Shown here: positions 11,534-20,993 of the stretch, piece after piece
How positions within the stretch are numbered: position 1 is the stretch's first letter
Layout of the letters: every line of letters begins with the position of its first letter
Origin: Tieghemiomyces parasiticus
Lineage: Eukaryota; Kickxellomycota; Dimargaritomycetes; Dimargaritales; Dimargaritaceae
DNA: 48,485 nucleotides
Reading direction: 5' to 3'
Assembly: GCA_027575765.1 (NCBI GenBank)
Contig: JANBPT010000278.1
Location: 1 to 48,485, forward strand
Notes under the pieces: model-generated
What the model was told of the DNA's origin: nothing
Database searches by the model: none
What the model saw: only the letters and a program-made list of their open reading frames with translations
Translations under genes and position numbers: made by a program

Positions 11534-12858
11534 ATGCCAGGTGTCATGTCACTTCTTGGCAACCCGCCGGGTGAAATGAGCGTTGTGGAAGTGACTGACT
11601 CATCGACCATCGTAACCACGCCGAGTTCGACGGCACTACCCAGCGATACTGTACCAGGCTGCCCGCCAATGCGGCCGCTCCATGCGGTTGAAGAACCCCC
11701 AGAACCACGCACCCTAGCGGCGACCACCACCAATTGTACGCTAAACCCGTCGCCCGTGGAGGCCTCCTACGAAGTGATACAGCTCCCCGGTTTACTGGCG
11801 GCGTCGGTTTGGTGCCCCGACCAGATATCCGACCTGGTTGTGGCCGTGCTCAAAATGTACCTGTATTTCCAAGGCCATATCCCGTACACATGGGACCAAC
11901 TAGTCGACCGGTGCCGGGCAGCTGAGTTGAGGACAGCCTCACATACACGTTACCTCGTTGAGACGAAACGATTAACCAATGTAAGCGACATTACATTTAA
12001 CCCGGCCTCTTTTTTATTTACTACAACGATAAGAACCTAGGTCCGCGCTGCCATGTGTATTGATACCAACTACACTCAGAGAGCTAGTGTACATTTTTCA
12101 TGCCATTACCCACCTCGAATGCTCATCACCACAACCATCTTCTCCCTCATGTAAACTTCAATGCCCCCTTCATGCATCCACGGCAGCTCGTTGAGAGCGC
12201 CAATCGACTCTTCACAATGATACGGCAGACCCTCTGTGCCCTCCACGAACAATCCACTACTGCTGTCCCCCACTTACTTATCACCAGTGGATCATCGCTA
12301 CCGCTGACCCAACACGGTCTGCTGCTCGCCTTCGGTGCCACTGACCCCGCGGCCCCTTACGTACCACCGGCCTTGACTCTGCGAGCGGACCCCACCGGCC
12401 TAGCTAAACGTCTTCTACGTGAAATCATGGTCCGTGTGGACTGGGAACCCACACGGACCCCGCAAACCCCCGTTCGCGTGCTACTCTGGTGTCCGAGCGC
12501 GACCACTCCAGTGCCTTTGGCGCCGCTACCGCATGTCACGGCCCAGCCGGCCTTCAATCTTAGCCGCCTGCGGATTTTCCCGCGGTCGGTACCACGACTA
12601 CTTGCGAGTCCGGCGGTGGCGCTGGAAATAACGCAGCCGACTGCGGCCGCAATGTCACCGTTGGTGGCTGATAAACCTTTCGAGGTGTACCGGGATCCCC
12701 CTGCGTCCGATAGCCTCACACTACCACCGACGGTGACCGCTCAAGCGGGACCAATACGTGGACAGCCAGTATCGATGCCTATGGTTGATCCCCCACCCGT
12801 AGGTTGGCTACTCTTTACGCAAGAACTCCGCGGCGTGGGCCCAATGAGTAGTTTCTAG
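11534..12858 (+). CDS. p31comet (MAD2L1BP)-like HORMA-fold protein
   Basis: Exon 1 is 11534-11980 (donor GTAAGC, phase 0). Exon 2 begins at 12088 (after CTAG) or 12187 (after CAG) and ends at 12858, giving 405 or 372 aa. After a Ser/Thr/Pro-rich N-terminus, VIQLPGLL, a helix ending LKMYLYFQGHIPYTWDQLVD and later LLITSGSSLPLTQ follow the order of vertebrate MAD2L1BP: a hydrophobic FPG-type strand, a helix with YQRQQLPLPYEQL, and RVLILLGGNALSP. The C-terminus WLLFTQELRGVG resembles the terminal strand of that protein. p31comet binds closed Mad2 and delivers it to the ATPase TRIP13/Pch2, silencing the spindle checkpoint. The C-terminal half has Pro/Thr/Ala-rich insertions, and identity is low. 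An unrelated Mad2-like protein is the main alternative. Confidence 0.55.
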
Positions 12859-13091
12859 GGGGGAAAACAACAACCCAGTTCCAATGTAATTACCGCCTAT
12901 ATACACTCGTGTAAACAAAGTATCTCAGTTTCAATTCCGACAAATTCTGGATACCACAACAAGGTTGAGCGAGGATGATATAAATGAGAAAAAAAAGTGT
13001 CGTGCTCGACCAAAAACCTTGCCCCTTCCCCCACCCCCTACGAATTGCGCGCCGTAAAGGAGTTGTGGAACGGACAGTTTCTAGTTATGAA

Positions 13092-14331
13092 CTAGTACGT
13101 TTGGGCGTAGAGTTTCGTCCATTCCTTTGCGTTAGCGTCGTACTCCTGCCGGTTGCTGGTATATAGCTTGGCTGCTGATTCGATCAGGGGCGTATCGAGG
13201 TTGGGGTTATCTATGAGGTGCGCAATGTCCTCGATTACTGTCGACGAGTGTGGGGTAGGCGTTAAGGAACAATTAGAGTATGCATTCGGTGGGAGGGTCG
13301 GTAGCTAGAGTCGTTTCGCAAAACAATGCAACCCGTCACTTTGCAGCGCATTCCAACCCCCCTCACTAGAGAAAGGAAGTTAAAGTGGTGTTACTTACGA
13401 TCAGCCACTTTGATGGTGGGCTTCCAGCTACCCTCACGGGTTAGGCTGAGGCAGACCTCACCCGACTCGTAGTCCACGTTGGGGTGGTAAATGCGGGTCT
13501 TAAACAGGACCTGTCGACAGGATACATCAACGCACACCAAAGGGTTGTAACGGGTACATAGGGTTAGTATCGCTCAAGCGCGGCTACTGGTAGGCCCAAT
13601 GAAACCAGCGGCACCCGCTGAACGGCCATGGGGGCTCCTGACACTTTTACCTTCGGGGCCTTAAACGGGTAGCTGTCAGAGCAATCCATGGAAATGAGGA
13701 ACTTTCCACCTGCATAAGGAGTTCCTTCCTGTTGAAGCGAATGGCGCAAAAAGTGGGTGGTAGTGGCGATAGGATACGGGGGGGGGGTTAGTATTGGGAC
13801 GCCACCGCCTCTTCCGGACGGCTTAAGTAAACCCTACATCTTGTCCCATGGGTAGCAGGTTACGGTCCCAGCTGATCTCTGTACACTTTACCTTGCCGGT
13901 CATGATCACTAGTGGACACCAGGTCAAATAGAAAAAAGGGCAAAGAAGTAAAGTGCAGTTAGGATACATATTCGATTCGCAATTCTCGTGCGACTCCGAC
14001 TGCACAATCATATTCTTGACAATCCGGCGAGGACCTACCTCGCCACTGGACGACTGAATCGTCCTCCAGTTCCACCGTGAACCCCGGAATAGGGTCCTTT
14101 TGTAGCGCAGCAAATTCCTGTGTGTTTGGAAGGGTGGTGGTCAACGAGCGAAGATAAAGGATCGATATTAGCGTCCCACGACTTAGAGAGTTAGTCGTGG
14201 CGTCGCTCGTAGGGCTTTGGAGGGTGGCCATCTCGTTGCGGCCTCCGACGCAACCGATTCACTTCCGCCTAGGGTGCCGTACATTTCTCGCCACGCCTAT
14301 CACTTACAAATTGCAAACGGCGGGTAGACAT
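13092..14331 (-). CDS. Ubiquitin-conjugating enzyme E2 (UBC fold)
   Basis: Six exons in transcript order: 14308-14331, 14039-14117, 13892-13908, 13651-13728, 13399-13510, 13092-13237; they total 151 aa with consistent phases. The start MSTRRLQF lies in a GCCACCATG context and its exon is only 24 nt; exon 3 is 17 nt. The fold is complete: EFAALQKDPIPGF, TPYAGGKF, YPFKAPKV, the HPN triad at residues 75-77, catalytic Cys86 in SGEVCLSL, and a C-terminal helix ending AKEWTKLYAQTY. E2 enzymes carry activated ubiquitin as a Cys thioester to E3 ligases. The sequence after the active site reads GSWKP, like UBE2L-type enzymes, where most classes have WSP, so I cannot assign a class. A longer alternative frame from 14231 lacks the family N-terminus and is rejected as the start. 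Confidence 0.93.
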
Positions 14332-15224
14332 GGTGGCTAGAAATGAGGTTACTGGGACGGTTAAACGGCGTCTTTTTGACTATTTGTGAGGAAAGTAGAG
14401 TGCGCAAGGTGAACTGTCGAGCCTGAGATGAGACAGAGACAGAATCTAGGGATGGGAGTAAAGTATGGATGGGGTGAGCAGGAAAGCGGATAAAAGGGGA
14501 GAGGAAAGTGGCCATGAGCCCACCTCGAGGTTGGTGCCGCCTGAGTACTTAATGTTCGCAGTCCCGGGCTTCCTCCCCTGGGCTGTTCTCCACCACTGTA
14601 GAACCGTCTGCCGGGGCGATGCTTGAATGGAAGCTCCTTTATAGTGGCCGAAACGACGGTTTGGCAAGCGAGGGTTTCGCACAATACCCCACCTGTTGGA
14701 AAACTTAGGACATGGGGACGCCGTCCTACCCATCGCTATTGTGACATCGAGTGTGGTCGCCACGCTGTCAGCAGACGTGGGGAGTAGTGGCCTATCGATT
14801 ACTTGACTTCGGTCCTAGGTCCTGGGCTCCTTATCTGTTGATCGTACACATAATGTTTCGGTGAGGGAGATGGACACAGAACGGTGTTTCAACCACTGCA
14901 AATGCTCTGTACGGGACGAGCGTCACTGGTCAAACTTGGGTCGCAGTACTCTAGTGTGACTAACCAATTGGACAATGATTAGATAAACACCTCATTTATT
15001 CAACCAGATCGAAACGAAATCATTTATATTTCCTACAAGGGCACATCTGACAAGCCTGTTAGTCTGTTAAACCCCGAATATTCCACTGTAGAACACTGAT
15101 TAATTCAAAGCGTGACAACAGAACTATAAAACAAGAGTTACTGGAAGGATGGGTTCGCGGGGGGGGGACATGCTCCCCAGATACAAACACAACACCACAG
15201 TATTGGGCAGACTAGGCATCAAGT
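14332..15224. other. Spacer: E2 leader and zf-PARP gene 3' flank
   Basis: Both flanking genes lie on the minus strand. About 14380-14520 is strongly purine-rich on the plus strand, so it is C/T-rich on the sense strand of the E2 and fits its leader. The frames at 14361-14684 and 14446-14763 (-) have no recognisable content. A run of G lies near 15161-15168. No gene is supported. Confidence 0.4.
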
Positions 15225-16509
15225 TTAGACGATCTTCTTACGGGGCCGGCCGCGCTTAGCTGGCACCTTTTTAGCCTTGGCCGAGGGCAGTGAGGATTCG
15301 CCACTGCCATCGTCCGCCTCCTTGTCCTTTTCTGCGGTCGCCACGTCGGGCAGTTCAGGGCCATCCTTGGGGGCCGACTTGGGGCTGGCCGACGTCGCCA
15401 CCACCTTCCTGGGGCGACCGACCTTGCGCACCGGCTTTTTCGCTTCCTCCGCCTGGGCCGTCTCCTCGCCATTGTGGACGTCATCGTTGTCCGTGACATC
15501 GGTGGCGCTCAATGCCTTCTTGCCGCGGCCGCCCTTGCGTGTTGGTTTAGCAGGGGCACTACTGGTCTCGGCGGGGGACTCCTTGCGCTTTCGTCCCCGG
15601 CCACGCACGGGGGCGGCCTCGCTGCTATCACCTGACACGGGTGATTCATCCCCAGCGGGACTGGCGGCCTTCGCGGCCCCGCCACGCTTGGGTCGTGTTG
15701 ATTTAGAAGCGGCGGGTGCCTTGGTATTTGCGGAAGTCATCGTCGGCGCCTTCTTGGTCCTGCTCGATTTGCGGACCGGCTTGATCGGTTCCTCTTCGGC
15801 CTCCGCGTCACTAGTCTCCTGATCGATCGTGGCTTGTACTGCCTCTTTGTTTGTCCCTTCCTCTGCGGCAACTTCCTGGCCAGCAGAGGCTTGTTCCTCC
15901 CCCTCGCGCTGCTGATGAACGGCTGCTTGTACACGCTCACGGTCCTCCTCAGTGAGGTCCTCGAAGCCCTCGATGGATCCAGCAGCGGGGATCTTCTTGA
16001 GAATGGCTGGCGTCACGCATTCCCTGATATGGACGGCGAAGCGGGTGTTGATGGGTAGTCCTGGGGGGTACTAAAGGTCAGAGGATGGGCTTGGACAGGT
16101 CGGCACCAATCAGGGATGCCCGTCGCTTGTCTAGGTATGTTAAAGACTTTACAGTGCTCGACATTCACGATGGCGTCTCCAACTTACCAGTGCCGCCAAA
16201 ACTTGGTATCGAACCCCTTAATATTGCCGATTGACGCGAACCGCAGCGCGCCCTTGGGGATGGTCTTGTCCGGACAGGAAGGATGCTTGCACTTGGCCCG
16301 GGCAGTGGAGGCATACTGCGCGACAGTGTTAGGTCAGATTGGGGCAGAGAGCAAGGGTGGGGGGGTTAATAGACGAGCGGGTGATGGAGGCCATGGTGAT
16401 CGGCCAAAACGGGGCCGTGGCCAACCAATGTACAGTGTCTACGAACGCTACGTTTGGAGCGTGTACACTTGACAGTTGGCTATGGACGTACCTCGATAGA
16501 ATAAGACAT
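15225..16509 (-). CDS. PARP-type zinc finger and AT-hook DNA-binding protein
   Basis: Three exons: 16492-16509 (18 nt, MSYSIE), 16188-16315 and 15225-16023. Phases agree and give 314 aa. Residues 5-60 form a PARP-type zinc finger: C15, C20, H48 and C51, with IPKGALRF, IGNIKGFDTKFWRHWECVTP and ILKKI. The C-x4-C spacing of the first pair occurs in fungal versions. The rest is acidic or Ala/Ser-rich with AT-hook cores: RGRGRKRK, VGRPRKVV and RGRPRKKIV at the extreme C-terminus. The finger recognises DNA breaks in PARP1 and DNA ligase III, and AT-hooks bind AT-rich minor groove, so a nuclear chromatin or DNA-damage role is inferred. No PARP catalytic domain is present. The first intron has a CTAAC branch site. 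The 18-nt first exon rests on phase and motif match only. Confidence 0.85.
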
Positions 16510-17882
16510 ATTAGTCGATGTCACTATTTGGTTGGAATATAGTCCTGTAGGGTTAAGGTATGAGCGTTAGGCGACAGACATAGGGTAAGCGTGTGATGAG
16601 ATACGGCTCGGGCCGGCCGGTATGCTGCGGAACGAGGGGAGTGGGAACCGGGGGGATCTGGACCCGTATCCAACGTCTGGCCGGCGCAACCTGGCATTAA
16701 AGTAGTGTTGGCGACGAGGCGAGGCCGCCTCCAGGGGCACGGCCAGAATATCGCCCCTGTGACCCCTGTTTAGAGGGCCTCTACTGCCTGGCCGGTAGGG
16801 AATATCCGGAAGTTGAGGGGTCAGTCCCGTAACTGTGGCTTTAGAGGGCGGTGGGCAGAGAACTACAAGGCAAGCGGACACCACTTACGAAGGTCGTATG
16901 AGAAATATGTCGGGCTGAAACCTGGGTAGTAGAGATGCGAGAGGCTTACAGGGATGACTAAAGCGTAAATGCGGAACAGCCGGGTGACGGGGACAAGAGG
17001 TCTCGTACGAACAGTCGAAAAGGTAGGGGAGTCCACGGAAGGCAGAACCGGCACGACGAGGCGTAGCGAAGGACGGGGGCTGGTTGGAAGAGGCTATTGC
17101 CCAGAGAGCGGCAGAGTGGATGGTAGTGTCCCAGCGTCGCACGCGCGTGAGTGCAAAAAAAACAACGGGTTGAGGGTGAGTGGGGGAGAGAGCGAGAGCA
17201 GACAGGAGGAGTGGGGCGCGGGAGGAGGGGTTACCGGACGTCCAGAACATCGCAACAGAAATGGCTAATCACGCGGAGTGGCGGCGTTGGTGTGTGCCGC
17301 GGCTTTCCCAGTTTTTTCCTCCTCGTGCGCCATTGCGATGCCCTTTATCGGCCGGACGCCGTTTCCGGTCACCAGCCACTCGCCCATTATCATTTTTTAA
17401 GACGGGGGGCATTGGCCAGCCTCGATTTAACCCCAGGCTCGGGCAGGTGTAGTTTTGGCCATTAAATTTTTAGACTCCCGCGGATGGACGGGGTCCGGGG
17501 AGGGGCTCCTTCGGTTCTAGGCCGCCCACCTGGGGACCCCGTGGCCTATAAGCGCCCTTTACCTTTCTGCGTTTCATTAGTATTTTAAGGTGCTACGGAC
17601 GACGTTTCCTTGTCGCTGTAAATGTCCAATGTTCAGTACGATCCAGAAAAAAATAACCAACCCTCGATTAATGCCCTAATCAGGTGGCCATCCATCTACA
17701 GAGTTGAACAATTTGTATGTAACAGCACTATATTAGAAATGCTGGCCCGTTCTGGCTTCGCCGATTCAACCAGTCAATACAGGAATCAAGAAGGTTCAAA
17801 TGGAGCCGGGCTTGATTGTAGGATATGCGAAATCTGGCAGGGGTAGACATGACGGAAGGCAATGATTCTGAAGAGGGCTAAA
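16510..17882. other. Spacer: upstream of zf-PARP gene and 3' flank of the GST-like gene
   Basis: No gene is supported in these 1.4 kb. About 16960-17240 is purine-rich on the plus strand (C/T-rich on the minus strand), as expected for minus-strand promoter or leader DNA. Open frames on both strands are short and have skewed composition. The one at 17622-17846 (+) has no recognisable motif. Confidence 0.4.
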
Positions 17883-18944
17883 TTACCGCCGGCCGAAGAG
17901 TCCTGTACCCAGCCCCCTCTCTGTGTCCCTGCACATCCAGACTAGCCCGTTTTTGCCACTGTTAGCCTGCTGCTTAGGCGGGTAATGCCTTTTTGGAAAC
18001 TTACCTGGCCCGTTACCTAAGGGCACGACGCCCGTAGGGTTCCGCGTCTTCATACCGCGGTAGTAAATATACTTGATGTGCGGAATCCGGACGGTTTCCC
18101 CGATGCTGGGTACCTGGTACACCCGGCGGGCCCAGCGCAGGATGTGGGGGTAGTCCTTCTCGATGGCCTTAATATTACACTTGAAAATGCCGTGGTACGC
18201 CACGTCGAACCGCACGATGGTTGTAAACAGCCGGATATCGGCTTCAGTGAGTCGGCCCCCGACTAGAAACTCGCCCTCGCCCAGGATCGCCTCGACACGA
18301 TCGAGGGAAGAGAATACCTGTCGGCAGTTGGTCTCGTAGGCATGCTGAAGTTCGGCAAACCCGGCCTTGTATACACCGTTGTTGATGTCGTCGTAGACCC
18401 ACGCGTTGAGCGCATCGATATCCGAGCGCAGTTCCGCCGGGTACAGGTCCAGGGTACACTGGGCCGGGTCGGCAATGTACGCGTTAAAGGCCGAGTTGAG
18501 CATGCGGATGATTTCCGAGCTCTCGTTGTTCACGATGGTCTTCTCCCGCTTGTCCCACAGGATGGGGACGGTGAACCGGCCCTCGTGTTGCGGGTTGGCC
18601 TGGAAGTAGAGCTGATTGGCGTAGTCATAGTTGTAATTGGGATCAAGGACGGTGTCCGGAAATTCATGCTCCTTATCGAACCTCCAGCCCTGGTCGGTGA
18701 TGACCGGGTGGAGGATGGAAAGCCCAATCACGCCTTCAAGGCCCTTGAGGGCATGGACAATGATGGTACGGTGAGCCCAGGGGCAGCCGTAGGACGCGTA
18801 GAGGTGGTAGCGACCGGGCTCGGCCTGAAACCGCGCGTCCGCGTCCGTGGTGATCCAGTGGCGGTAGGCCGACGGCGGTCGGTTGAATTCGCCATTTTTG
18901 TTAGCCCATTTTTGGGTGGCCTCGGCCTTGGTGAAGTCGCTCAT
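17883..18944 (-). CDS. ECM4: Glutathionyl-hydroquinone reductase, Ecm4/Gto (Xi-class GST)
   Basis: A large frame starts at the ATG at 18944; the frame opens further to 18989 but only via a TTG. The protein has an N-terminal thioredoxin-like domain with the YGCPWAHRT motif (catalytic Cys54), VPILWDK, NNESSEIIRML and the helical C-terminal domain FLVGGRLTEADIRLFTTIVRFD. These are diagnostic of glutathionyl-hydroquinone reductases, which reduce glutathionylated hydroquinones and, in yeast, act as omega-like glutathione transferases. The family C-terminus NPTGVVPLG is followed by GTAAGT at 18004. Splicing 17903-18004 (102 nt, with a CTAAC site and an ACAG acceptor) gives 319 aa ending GPGLFGRR. 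The intron keeps the frame open, so an unspliced form would be 34 residues longer. A TATAAAA lies about 71 bp upstream of the ATG. Confidence 0.93.
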   Translation of the reverse strand: MSDFTKAEATQKWANKNGEFNRPPSAYRHWITTDADARFQAEPGRYHLYASYGCPWAHRTIIVHALKGLEGVIGLSILHPVITDQGWRFDKEHEFPDTVLDPNYNYDYANQLYFQANPQHEGRFTVPILWDKREKTIVNNESSEIIRMLNSAFNAYIADPAQCTLDLYPAELRSDIDALNAWVYDDINNGVYKAGFAELQHAYETNCRQVFSSLDRVEAILGEGEFLVGGRLTEADIRLFTTIVRFDVAYHGIFKCNIKAIEKDYPHILRWARRVYQVPSIGETVRIPHIKYIYYRGMKTRNPTGVVPLGNGPGKFPKRHYPPKQQANSGKNGLVWMCRDTERGLGTGLFGRR

Positions 18945-19014
18945 AGCCAGCTGAAGCAATGACAGGGCCTCGTTAAACAGGTTAGACAAGAATACACTCG
19001 ATAGGCGTGGACGA

Positions 19015-19021
19015 TTTTATA
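19015..19021 (-). promoter_or_regulatory. TATA box of the Ecm4-like gene
   Basis: Read on the minus strand this is TATAAAA, about 71 bp upstream of the ATG at 18944. A second AT motif, the palindrome TTATATAA, lies at 19080-19087. Spacing fits a core promoter for a stress-inducible gene, but this is inferred from sequence only. Confidence 0.45.
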
Positions 19022-19735
19022 GAGGAAAGATAGGCAGTAGTATGATGGCGCGTTTCAAAAGAAGGCGGGATGGCTTGCGTTATATAAGCGAAATGATTAC
19101 CGCTGACACGCGTAAAAGTAGGCTACACAGTCGAAGGAGCGAGAAGCTCAAACAGAGGGGCAGAGGGTGGGAAGTTTGTGGGGTTACGCGGCCAGGCAAA
19201 TTCCCCTAGCTCCCTTATTAATAAAGCTGCTGTGGAACCAACGAAACCCGTCACTCTGCCAGTCGGGAGGGGCAGGGTGGCAGTTTTCTTGCCCCCCCCT
19301 CCACGTCGTAGAATATGCACAAGCCCTCACGTTGGCTGACTAATGGGCTTGTCGTCTGTAGACCATCTCCCGTGACGGGTTAGGTCAGCACCAAACCTGG
19401 TCTTGTCTACTCTGCCGAAGTTGTCTGGCAGGTATCGTTTCTGACGCATCTTCCCTTGCTCAGCGGGTTGTCTTCGCCGGCCGCCTAATTGGTTTCTCAC
19501 AACTTGACCATTGTAGGGCTCAAAGTTGGATACTGTTCATCCGATAGCGAGTGCTTAACGGTTAGTCAGGGGGAAGAGAGGGCCATAGTACCATTTCAAG
19601 AGCCCCGGGCGAATGATAAATATACAATAATTGTCGGTGCCTTTATTCCCTCCGCCAATTCCACAATGTTTCGGTTTAAGCTGCTAAAGGCCGTGTCCAA
19701 TTTAACGCAACCGGCTCGCGACCTTTCCACCGCCC
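19022..19735. other. Spacer between two minus-strand genes
   Basis: No gene is supported. The plus-strand frame at 19489-19755 has no recognisable content and overlaps the next gene's end. This interval should hold the rest of the promoter for the Ecm4-like gene and the 3' flank of the gene ending at 19736. Confidence 0.4.
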
Positions 19736-20599
19736 CTAATCCTCGAAACGGATGAGGCTAGGGTTGTCAGTGGGCTGGATGATCCGGATACGTGGGGGTA
19801 GCTTAACCCGCGTTGGCCGTGGGGGTGTAGGCATATCTTTGGGCGGCCGAACCAGCATGGTGGATTTCTGCGGTAAGGGTTTGCCTCGTTTACGGAGGGC
19901 CCTACGTTCCTGGAGCCGCCGCTGTCGCGATTTCGAAGGAGGTTGGTCCGCCGGAACCTGGATAACCTTGTGTGAAAAGGCGTGCTGGGCCTGGTAAGGA
20001 AAGTGTGAGGATGGAATGTAGCGGAGGACTGGCGTGTTAGGGGTCTACTGGTTATCGGGACAGCCTTTACAATCGTGGCCGCCAGAGGCCTCTAACTAAC
20101 AAGCTACACCATTGACCATAACCTCTGCAGGTACATTGGCATCCCACACTCGCACGTGTTCGTCCCAATCAGTTGGGCAACTTACCCAGGGCACTTGGGA
20201 TTCGTGCTGAATTTGCTCAGCGCTAATGGCAGCATCTGCGATACGTACTAGCCTCTCGGCCTCCTCCTCCTCTGCGGTCTTGACCCGCTTCGGAGTCTTG
20301 GTCCGGATCGCTGGTTTCTCTTCAATAGCAACCTTCACGGCGGCCACCCCAGCGAACAAGCGGAAGACCTCTTGCCCTACAGACTCCTCGTCCGAGTCCC
20401 GATCAGGACTAGGTTCTTCGTCATCCATGAGCTCGGAATCCTCAACCGATTCGGTCGGTAGAGCTAGCAGCTGCCGCATCCTCTGGTTGTATTCAGAGAC
20501 GGCTTCCGGGTCCACGTCCAGTGAAGCCCGGTCCTGGTCGTCGTATAGATCAGATCGACTGACCCGGTGGCCTGAGGCCACTGTGCTTAGTCGTGGCAT
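19736..20599 (-). CDS. Protein of unknown function, acidic middle and basic C-terminus
   Basis: Exon 1 is 20186-20599 and exon 2 is 19736-19990, joined in phase 0 across a 195-bp intron (GTAAGT, ACCAG); 222 aa. I used the ATG at 20599 because upstream extension needs a GTG. The N-terminus is polar; residues 45-85 are strongly acidic; then VFRLFAGVAAVKVAIEE and a helix EAERLVRIADAAISAEQI ending SQVPW. Exon 2 is very basic (SRQRRLQERRALRKRGK) and Pro-rich, ending RIRIIQPTDNPSLIRFED. The FRLF...VKV block followed by an alpha-helical stretch ending in PW resembles small fungal nuclear or nucleolar proteins such as the DUF2011 type, but I cannot confirm this. The charge pattern suggests RNA- or ribosome-related work. 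It is divergent from TDP1 with 394 bp between start codons. Confidence 0.7.
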
Positions 20600-20993
20600 T
20601 AGATTGAAGTGAAGTGGCTTCAATGGTCCGTGTAATAGTTGATAATGTAAATGAGGCGCATCCACAGTAGCTTGTGGAGTAGGGGATCAGTCTAAAATGA
20701 CAAACGACCTGCAGCTTGGCAGATCGTAGGCTATTCCATTCCACTAATAGTTTCCCGGACAAGGGCTGTGACGCCCGAAAATTTAATAAACCGTGAATGG
20801 CGGGCTGGCAACCAGTTAGACGCCAAGGGTTGGTTATGCGCCCTCCCATGCTACTGTTGGCCATTTGCCAATCAGCTCTAACCACCACTCGGAGTGCACC
20901 TCTTCCTTACTGGGTCGCCCTCTGACTTCCCCCCCCACTCATTGCCTTACACGGCCCTGGTTTGTATAGGCCCCTTTATTCATACCATTTCCG
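20600..20993. promoter_or_regulatory. Divergent promoter between the unknown nuclear gene and TDP1
   Basis: These 394 bp separate the start codons of two divergent genes, so both promoters must lie here. The right end (about 20895-20945) is C/T-rich on the TDP1 sense strand. I see no clear TATA box for either gene. Confidence 0.5.

Noticed and set aside
13959..14231. ATG at 14231 as the E2 start
   Set aside because: The frame reads through intron 1. The upstream 24-nt exon with a Kozak-like context and GTAAGT gives the family N-terminus in phase.
15277..15822. Plus-strand frame of 181 codons antisense to the zf-PARP/AT-hook gene
   Set aside because: It is a Ser/Ala/Leu-rich shadow of the Lys/Pro/Ala-rich minus-strand exon.
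18342..18962. Plus-strand frame of 206 codons antisense to the Ecm4-like gene
   Set aside because: It is a shadow of a strongly conserved minus-strand coding sequence.
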